NCBI RefSeq assembly: GCF_964275005.1
Contig: NC_092696.1
Span: forward strand, 29,223,953 to 29,287,952
Origin: Diadema setosum
Lineage: Eukaryota > Echinodermata > Echinoidea > Diadematoida > Diadematidae
Length of the DNA: 64,000 nucleotides
Direction of reading: 5' to 3'
The position numbers and the translations under genes are program-made. Positions 58,301 to 64,000 of the stretch are shown piece by piece. The notes beneath the pieces are model-generated. The model was not told the DNA's origin and did not search any database. It saw nothing but the letters and a program-made list of their open reading frames with translations. Position 1 is the first letter of the stretch. Each line of letters starts with the position of its first letter.

Positions 58301-59070
58301 CAACCACCATTTTTGTTGAAACATGTGTATTTTCCGACAGACTGATCTTCCCCTATTCTTCCATTAACAATCCTGAGATCAAAACTTTGGCACACATCAA
58401 TAACAGACTTTCCATTATTATTTACATGGACATCAGTATTATAACGAGTAGTTGGAATATCTAGGCCATCAGTAGTTACATGCATATCAGAGGCATCATT
58501 ACAAAAGCCTAATCCAGTCTGATCTGTCAACACATCCTCTACATCTAAAAAATCATCAAGCAAACCCGTCCTGGCATTGAAATCACCCAGCAAACAAAAG
58601 GGTGCATCATATCTACTTTTAATATCAATAATATCCTGCACCAGGTTGTCAAAAACTTCATTAGAATGGTGAATTGATCCCTCACATGGCAAGTACACTG
58701 CACCAACAATAAACTCAAAACCTAAAATTTTACTATTTACCTTGACCCATAAAATTGATTCAGAAACTGTTGCATGAATTCTTTCAGAACAATTAAAAAT
58801 TTGATTCTTCATCAGAATACACATACCGTGAAACCCACCAAACTTTTGTTTATTGGAATATTTTGGCATACTATAACACTGAAAACCGCAAACATGAGAT
58901 TGAGACAGATCTGGTGTGTCTGTTTTTGTCTCTAAAAGACAGATTACATCATATGCTTGCAAATGTAAGTCCAAAATTCCAATATCGAGTTTACTCTGCA
59001 AACCATTAACATTCAAACTTATAAATGAGATCTGGGTTAAATCTGTAGATGAAAGAGGGCCGGGTAATTC
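55324..59070 (-). CDS. LINE ORF2: APE endonuclease, reverse transcriptase, CCHC
   Basis: About 1248 codons open without interruption after the ORF1 stop. The endonuclease runs from ISFISLNVNGLQSK and LLETKTD (catalytic Asn and Glu) through LLGDFNARTG and TIDYVIVS to a variant SDVHCPV block. The reverse transcriptase has NYRGITLLSCLGKLF, FIDYKKAFDLIDRSSL, GVRQGENLSPLLFAIYLNDF and catalytic LLYADDTIIL. A C-terminal knuckle, CTICSSDDIGDEFHYIFVC, resembles those of many invertebrate LINEs. The first in-frame AUG (in CYSMPK) lies 68 codons in, past two catalytic endonuclease residues, so an AUG start cannot make a working endonuclease. The frame is the same as ORF1. Translation by stop readthrough, or a fused ORF broken by a single stop, are the options. 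Confidence 0.88.
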   Translation of the reverse strand, partial: ELPGPLSSTDLTQISFISLNVNGLQSKLDIGILDLHLQAYDVICLLETKTDTPDLSQSHVCGFQCYSMPKYSNKQKFGGFHGMCILMKNQIFNCSERIHATVSESILWVKVNSKILGFEFIVGAVYLPCEGSIHHSNEVFDNLVQDIIDIKSRYDAPFCLLGDFNARTGLLDDFLDVEDVLTDQTGLGFCNDASDMHVTTDGLDIPTTRYNTDVHVNNNGKSVIDVCQSFDLRIVNGRIGEDQSVGKYTCFNKNGGCSTIDYVIVSRQLFSSITHFSIDVFDKCLSDVHCPVSVTLQSENSTSAVNVDTVFNNSQNAAVDNAVLDSQPNESQRYLLFQWSSDSAAIFKQKIKDSAELMCENVECLDGNANQDSIDFCYSQLCNMFVSVAQDVGICKWRQSRHNINKNETVNKDKNNHQPWFDAECRAARQEYLNVKNRLKRKLKFLGRSGATCLLNHYESTGKLYKNLLRHKRRAFHRDLNETLRSLQASNPKEYWQLLNSNNERKVKKTGNVSLGDFVNHFSHLGNSQEDQPTGLEDSMGTSEIVEADGPLDAPVTLEEVVLMIKKLKNSKACGKDFIRNEFLKNCPVEMLHVLVKFFNVVLDSGIVPTEWCIGIIIPIFKNKGIDTNPDNYRGITLLSCLGKLFTSILNHRISEFFEAANMLGEEQAGFRSNYSTIDNIFVLKTIIDVYSLQNKKRLYCAFIDYKKAFDLIDRSSLWYKMLKMGLRGKLFTVIKNIYESAKSCVAVRGEMSEFFTCNIGVRQGENLSPLLFAIYLNDFQEYIRNSYGGLKYLESEISYHLDSDNVKKALNLSCLLYADDTIILAETPEELQKALDAVDSYCQTWRLTVNASKTKIVIFSRGKVRRIPEFVYAGDPLEVVDDFVYLGVKFNYNGSFKKAISKQVIQARKALYSMLVKAKKLQLSVDTQCHLFDHLVLPVLLYGCEVWGYECIDQIEIFHRKFLRKILLVNKCTPDCMVYGETGRGVILNHIKCRMIGFWLRLVRGKETKHSCTIFKFLLHLQGDIHSPSKSQWLLSIANIFYYAGLGNVWLAQGGGFSAAWISHTSKVRLFDMFIQEWRAATWSNRICTNYRMFKDNLMLEKYLQVLCKKDYITLSKFRCRSNGLPVNKGRFDASLTDELHCTICSSDDIGDEFHYIFVCPFFNKERLLYLPSSLTASRPSALHMAKLFNSTNACHLKKLAKFVRIIMFQFSSIPKKKDSIFVESKVDVNVCTRSGRVVKRPLRLVL

Positions 59071-59838
59071 CTAGGTCGAAATGTCGAGGAAGAGACCCGA
59101 CTGTTTCAGCTTGTCCTCACTCCATCCTAGACGCTTGAAGAGGTCATCCGGACCGTGAATGATGTGCTTCTTGTGCGGGTCGCTCTTCAGAGTGCAATGC
59201 ACCTTCCCATCGATTGTCCTTACTTTCTCTGTGTTCTCGTCTTGCTTCACAGCCTGAAGAAGCTTGGCACGCCCAGGGGACAGATGCTCCATGATCATTA
59301 TGTCCTTGTGTTGTTCCGAGTCCTTTAACTTACGCTTACTACGAAGGAGCTGAGTGCGGAGGTCACGACGTACGAAACGCGCAACAATAGGTCTCATTTT
59401 ATTGGGCTGAGGCCTCCCCACGCGGTGGCTGGTGCTGATATCTGCCTCAGACACGGCAACCCCTGCGCTGGCAGCAACATCGATGACTACAGCATTTGTA
59501 GACTCGCCATCATTTTCAGGCACCCCTCGCATGATAACATTGTCTCTCCTAGAATACTGTTCTACCTCGTCCAGTCTGTTGTCATGATTTTGAACTGTGG
59601 CCTGCACCTTCTGCACGGACACCTGTGGGCCACTCACAAGTTGATGTGCGATGGACTGCACCATTGGCAACAATGCAGCAACCACAGCCTTCACTATGTC
59701 CCCCACAAGCTGACGGTTTCCACCCTCACGGTCAGGGACAAGCTGCATTGCCCCCTCTACCACCTCATTAATCTTGAAAGACACATCAGTATCACCTTCA
59801 TCCTCAAGTGTGGCAAACTTGTTAGAAATGGTTGCCAT
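59071..59838 (-). CDS. LINE ORF1: coiled coil plus RRM-like RNA-binding protein
   Basis: 255 codons from an ATG in strong context (GCCATGGC) to TAG. The N-terminal half is helical and suited to oligomerisation. RLDEVEQYSRRDNVIMRGVP is the characteristic junction between coiled coil and RRM-like domain in L1-style ORF1 proteins. It is followed by SHRVGRPQPNKMRPIVARFV and a basic segment (LLRSKRKLK), consistent with RNA binding and chaperone activity in the retrotransposition particle. The stop is immediately followed in frame by ORF2 with no second stop. No frameshift was seen. Confidence 0.82.
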   Translation of the reverse strand: MATISNKFATLEDEGDTDVSFKINEVVEGAMQLVPDREGGNRQLVGDIVKAVVAALLPMVQSIAHQLVSGPQVSVQKVQATVQNHDNRLDEVEQYSRRDNVIMRGVPENDGESTNAVVIDVAASAGVAVSEADISTSHRVGRPQPNKMRPIVARFVRRDLRTQLLRSKRKLKDSEQHKDIMIMEHLSPGRAKLLQAVKQDENTEKVRTIDGKVHCTLKSDPHKKHIIHGPDDLFKRLGWSEDKLKQSGLFLDIST

Positions 59839-59999
59839 GGCAAGACGAGGTCACAGTTGACAAGTGATGAAAGTAATATGAGCAGCAAACACAAAATCCA
59901 GTAGGTGGGACAGTGAAAACAAAACACGTGGTGGAGAGATAACAACAGCTGTCAAAATATCTCCTTTAAATGGCACTCCAGAGACGAGACTGAAGGTCA

Positions 60000-61548
60000 A
60001 AAAGCAAGTATTAGGATAAACTCTTGAGATAATTTAGAACAGCGAAGTCATCTTTCACTATATCGACCAATACACATCCAAACATGAGAGCTGAAATCCC
60101 CACATGCACATGTACACCACACCATGTCCAGCCTTTAAAATTCTTCATTAGGATGATAAGGCATATACGAGGATGTGATGTCGAAGTTTCAACAGTCGAA
60201 TTAATGGTACTCACGCGTACTTCACTCGTTTCCAAAACGACAAAGTGCATAAGCTTGTCCGACATAATAATGGAATTTATCAGTCATGGGATTGTTCACG
60301 CATGTCAAGCAAAAGATGAACTTGTTGATAACAGGTGACCAGAATGGTCCATCAATCAAAACTTTGAAAAGCATCAATTTCATTTCTTTTTTAATTGAAT
60401 GGGTCAATCCATGTCAAATCATCCAGTGCTTGTCACCCGACCCCCTCCGATTTTCTTAAAAATCGCACCAAATGTTTCCCAAAGTGTCTGACGGAAAATC
60501 CCAAAATATTTTGCCCCAAGGTCAATTGGTTGCTAAGATACAGCCTCACATAGCAACCGGTGCGCATTCCAAAAAATTAGTTAAAAGAAAATTAGGCATT
60601 TTTGATTGACTGTTTTAGCTTGGATATTTATGCAAAAGTGTTCATTATCTGGAAATTAAGAGAACTTTATAGTCTTTGCAAGAAAAACTGACTGTGACGC
60701 GATATTGACTTTTCGTTAACGTGCACGAGGTCACTGAAAATGGTGTTAAATGTTAATTTTGAAAATTTTAATGCATATTTAGAAGCTAATATCTTCCACA
60801 TTTCATCACCTTAGGTTCTAAAATATCATGCTGTTGAAGGCTTTGACTTGCTCAGTAATTTTGAAAAAAATCGGCACATTTATGATCACCGTTTTTACGG
60901 AGAGCGCCCTCAAAGTTGACAAAAATGAAAAATGTGCCAAATTCAAGGTCACGGATCACCCTTCGTCCCACCTAGGAATAGCATCAATTTTTGTATATTG
61001 ATAGACATTTACCTATATTATCTTGGGTTACCAAAGAAATTTTGCTCCCGAAATGTTCAGTGGCAAATTTACCCCACCGAAAATGGTCGTAAACAGCCAA
61101 ATTCCCACGTAATATCACATATTGGGTTAAGAGGACATTTCAAATGTCCACGCTTTCAAAATGAAAAGCACTAGCCCTGTGATATTTGCAGTTGGGATAG
61201 TCTGTTATACATATTTTAGTAATGTATACCACAAAACACTTTTATTACATAATAATGACCTTGAAATTTAATCCAAAATTTGATAAAAAACAATAAATCG
61301 CTCCATTTTCCTCATTGCACTGCATGTAAATGTGTTTTGAAAGACTTTTCACAGAGCAATATTTCAAGAATTATGAAAGCTGACATTCTACCATATTAGG
61401 GTGCTAAACTATTTCTGCTCATCTTCCAGGTTTAGTGTCAATTTGATCATGAATGTTATATCTTTGACCTTGAAGTGCTTCTAAAAATAGCTGTAAATTT
61501 GTTAACTACAAATTACACACACAACAGGTGTTTTATGGCATGATATAC
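60000..61548. other. LINE leader/flank, then AT-rich non-coding sequence
   Basis: 60220-60380 belongs to the dispersed repeat also seen at 52030-52260. The rest (60400-61548) has no recognised repeat or exon. Confidence 0.4.
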
Positions 61549-62242
61549 TTGTTATTCTTCCACAAACACAGAAGCTTTTTATGATGTAAATGTTATATAC
61601 TGGAATTAATCTATACGTGTTTGCGAGATATGTTACAATTAATTACTCTGTTCTGACAATGACCCTCAATTTCAATCAAAAATGGGGATGGTAATATTTT
61701 GTGATTTTGTGTGCATTTCCTATGGAAAACAGTGCTTTTTGTGGTGAAACTCATAAAAACTTGACCATTTTTACTATCTATCACTTTGATTGGTTAATTC
61801 TATTCTAGTTATGGTAGAAAAGTGGGCTGTGACAATTTCCAATTAAAAAAAAAAAACATGGTTATGCTGCAGAAAATAAAAACAAGGAAATACATAAGAA
61901 ATTCCAAAAACAATAAAATACATAAGAATTGAAATGATTTTGAAAGTTTTAGGTACAGAACAAATTCCCCGAAAAAGAAGACTCTCAGTCCTTTTAATGT
62001 GGGTTTCACAGGCTAGAATAAGAAATTTTTAATGTCCATAATTATCAATTATTATTACATACTTTAATACAGGTCTTTATGGAGAGGAATAGGCATTTCT
62101 CATGATTTTGAAGGTCATAAATTGAGGGTCATTGTCAGAACAAAGCAATTGATTGGAACATCTTGCAAGCATGTATAGATTAATTCCAGTATATAACATT
62201 TACACTATAAAAAGCTTTTGTGTTTGTGGAAGAATCACAAGT
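61549..62242. mobile_element. Element with ~130-bp terminal inverted repeats
   Basis: Left arm 61549-61677 and right arm 62114-62242 match as complements, sharing TTCTTCCACAAACACA, GTTATATACTGGAATTAATC and TTCTGACAATGACCCTCAAT. The ~435-bp interior is AT-rich and non-coding. The arms differ at roughly one base in ten by eye. No clear target duplication. Confidence 0.75.
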
Positions 62243-64000
62243 CGTCGGCGTTTTCACGAACTGACGCTATTTCGATTTTGGTCAAAATTTTCAAAATCGA
62301 GATATTGGTACCAAATGAAAGTGCTTTCAAAACTCTACCGAATCCCAAAATTTTAGGTCACAAAATTAATTATTCTTAATTTTATCAAAGAAAGAAAAAA
62401 ACGACGGTACTCGAAATATCGAGAAATTGAGAAAAAGGAGTTTCACGAACCGACGCACGAAAGATACGCCGGTTCGTAAAACCCGAATTGCTACGGTGAA
62501 GAGCAATGCGGGTTTCACGAACTGTCGCAGTTGCGTTACTTTGAGCTTTGTTCAACTTACTGGCCTAGAATTAGGTTTTGGCCCTAATCCAGATCTCAGA
62601 GTGAGAACCAAACCTTCTGAAAGATGAATGACGGCCTAAGCCAGCCCACTGTCCACGAGTGAAGTGAATGGTAAGCTATAATCCTATTAAAATCATGCTC
62701 AAAATAACAGTTTCAGTTGGACTACCATAACCATTAATTGCGGTAGTGTGTAGTCCCATGTATTCAATCGCGTGATGCTTATGAAGCCTAGTCTGTAAAC
62801 GCCATACAATTTCAAATTAGATCCCAAATCATATTATTTATTGTTTCTTTTCAACTTATGTCGTTACTTCTGAGACTACTGAGTACTGTAGTCGTAACGT
62901 CTGTGTGCAAGACATGCAGATTGCAAGATTTCAAAGTCTCGAAGACACTATTTAAAGCCTTGACTTTTGAGTTGAAAATGAAATCATGAGATTGACAAAG
63001 TAGGCGTACTAAACAAAAAAAAAAGTCTAACAGTAAAACTCAAAGGAAGAGTAAAGAATAAAGTTAGACATGTTAGACTTTTACTTTCAAGTCTAACTAT
63101 TAAGTCTAAGTTAAGACTTTACTTGTAATACCGGTACCAGTTACTAAAACTAAGATCAGCTGAAGTCTAAGACCAAGTCAAATTAACACAGTTCAGAGCC
63201 ATACCGGTACACGGTAGTCTAGCTCTAGATCTACATCTAGACTAGTGGTAATAGTAGGTAGAGTCCACCCATTTTTTCCCCCAATCTTTACTGGTCCATT
63301 CCTGAAAAAGTTACTGGTCAGTGTCCAACAGTGATTTTTCCTGGTCAGGGACCGTCGGACCAGTGCCAGTGTGCAGCGTTGGTGTAGATGTCATCTATGA
63401 CAGTATGTGGTCTAGTGATACTACCTAAACACTACGAGTACTCTACAGGTTAGGTGGCTTTCCTGTACAGTGCAGTGTTAAAGTATACTTGTGAATTCAG
63501 CCCTAGTACCGTACTGTGTGTAGTGTATGTCTAACGTTAGTTCGAGTGGAGTACTTAAGCACAGCGGTGGGGCTTTTTTCCCCTAAAACTTGTGAATGTG
63601 GCCCAACCAAATGGCGTTTATATATTTACGCTTGATTGATAGTGATACAGTGGCGCTGTCGATTTCCACAGCAGCCATACATAATCTTTTGTCCTTTCTT
63701 CTTTCCTTATTTCCCTTTGTTCTTTCACACTTTTTATTCTTGGAATCGAAGGACTTCTAAGAAATGTCCCTCGACTGATTTAACCAGGACTCTTGAGTTC
63801 TGGTAAACCTAACCTAACCGAGTAACCGTTAACATTTGTTAGGCCTAACATAACAGTAACACTGACTTAGCCCTGTATTGACTTTGTCTTTGGCCGACTT
63901 ACTGAGATGGCGAGTCTAACTCTTTAACGTTAGTCTAAACGTAGTCGTTCGATCTGTCAGTGTCAGTGTCACCGGCTTTTGTATATGGTGCCATCTCTAA
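62243..64000. other. Non-coding; a cluster of AGTCTAA words
   Basis: TTTCACGAACCGACGC-like words recur near 62252, 62441 and 62513. Between 63020 and 63265 the heptamer AGTCTAA and its complement occur many times. No gene recognised to the end of the window. Confidence 0.45.

Larger units (their letters stand above)
55180..59990 (-). mobile_element. Near-complete APE-type LINE with ORF1 and ORF2, minus strand
   Basis: In element sense: a leader (5' end uncertain, between 59.9 and 60.3 kb), ORF1 (59838-59071), ORF2 (59070-55324) and a ~140-base 3' UTR. The 3' end has a hairpin ACCCC-GAGA-GGGGGT (near 55215-55230) and a duplicated AATCTTACA tail. Both ORFs are open. Target-site duplication was not found. 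The clade is not decided: APE endonuclease, YADD reverse transcriptase, C-terminal CCHC, no RNase H. Confidence 0.85.

Noticed and set aside
55180-60000. Long terminal repeats or capsid/envelope genes around the minus-strand element
   Set aside because: The element has APE endonuclease and ORF1/ORF2 and no LTR, protease or integrase, so it is a LINE. No LTR-type or Polinton element was recognised anywhere in the window.
60200-60265. Minus-strand MSDKLMHFVVLETSEVR followed by GTGAGT as a first exon
   Set aside because: The segment belongs to a dispersed repeat with a diverged copy at 52080-52170, and it lacks signal-peptide character; not the missing first exon of the three-finger gene.

Overview
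The window looks like nuclear DNA of a marine invertebrate deuterostome, most likely an echinoderm. This is inference: there is no rRNA or mitochondrial marker. The basis is the spliced host exons, the AT-rich and microsatellite-rich sequence, the very high density of short inverted-repeat elements (several with termini such as CTTATAAGACGGGGCCC), and the mixture of APE-type LINEs, a HERO-like LINE with a restriction-like endonuclease, and tRNA-derived SINEs. No bacterial operon, CRISPR array, endogenous retrovirus or Polinton is visible.

Layout. 0-7 kb: a tandem array (1-1480), a large fold-back structure whose two arms are built from inverted ~160-bp tandem units (2629-5778), and a TA-flanked MITE (5895-6384). 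7.6-14.4 kb: one structure with ~1.07-kb inverted arms around a loop holding other repeats. 14.4-19 kb: a decayed tandem array interrupted by MITEs. 19.5-26.2 kb: three long non-coding inverted-repeat elements with subterminal repeat arrays, two of them nested, plus LINE fragments. A likely first exon of a secreted protein (22733-22784, minus) lies between them. 27-34 kb: LINE remnants. 34.0-37.9 kb: an apparently intact HERO-like retrotransposon set between microsatellites. 38-42 kb: LINE tail, satellite and MITEs. 46.27-48.85 kb: two exons of a real host gene on the minus strand, a GPI-anchored Ly6/uPAR-type three-finger protein, with retroelement debris in the intron. 53.0-55.2 kb: a recent ~800-bp tandem duplication, one copy of which carries a 566-bp MITE with the empty site preserved in the other. 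55.2-60 kb: a near-complete two-ORF LINE on the minus strand whose ORFs are separated by a single in-frame UAG. 60-64 kb: AT-rich sequence with one more inverted-repeat element.

The host content is small (three exons recognised). The rest is a layered record of transposition. The strongest observations are those where insertion history can be read directly: the filled/empty MITE site, the element-in-element insertion whose removal restores a terminal repeat, the MITE inside a satellite unit, and the SINE composite with a 12-bp target-site duplication.
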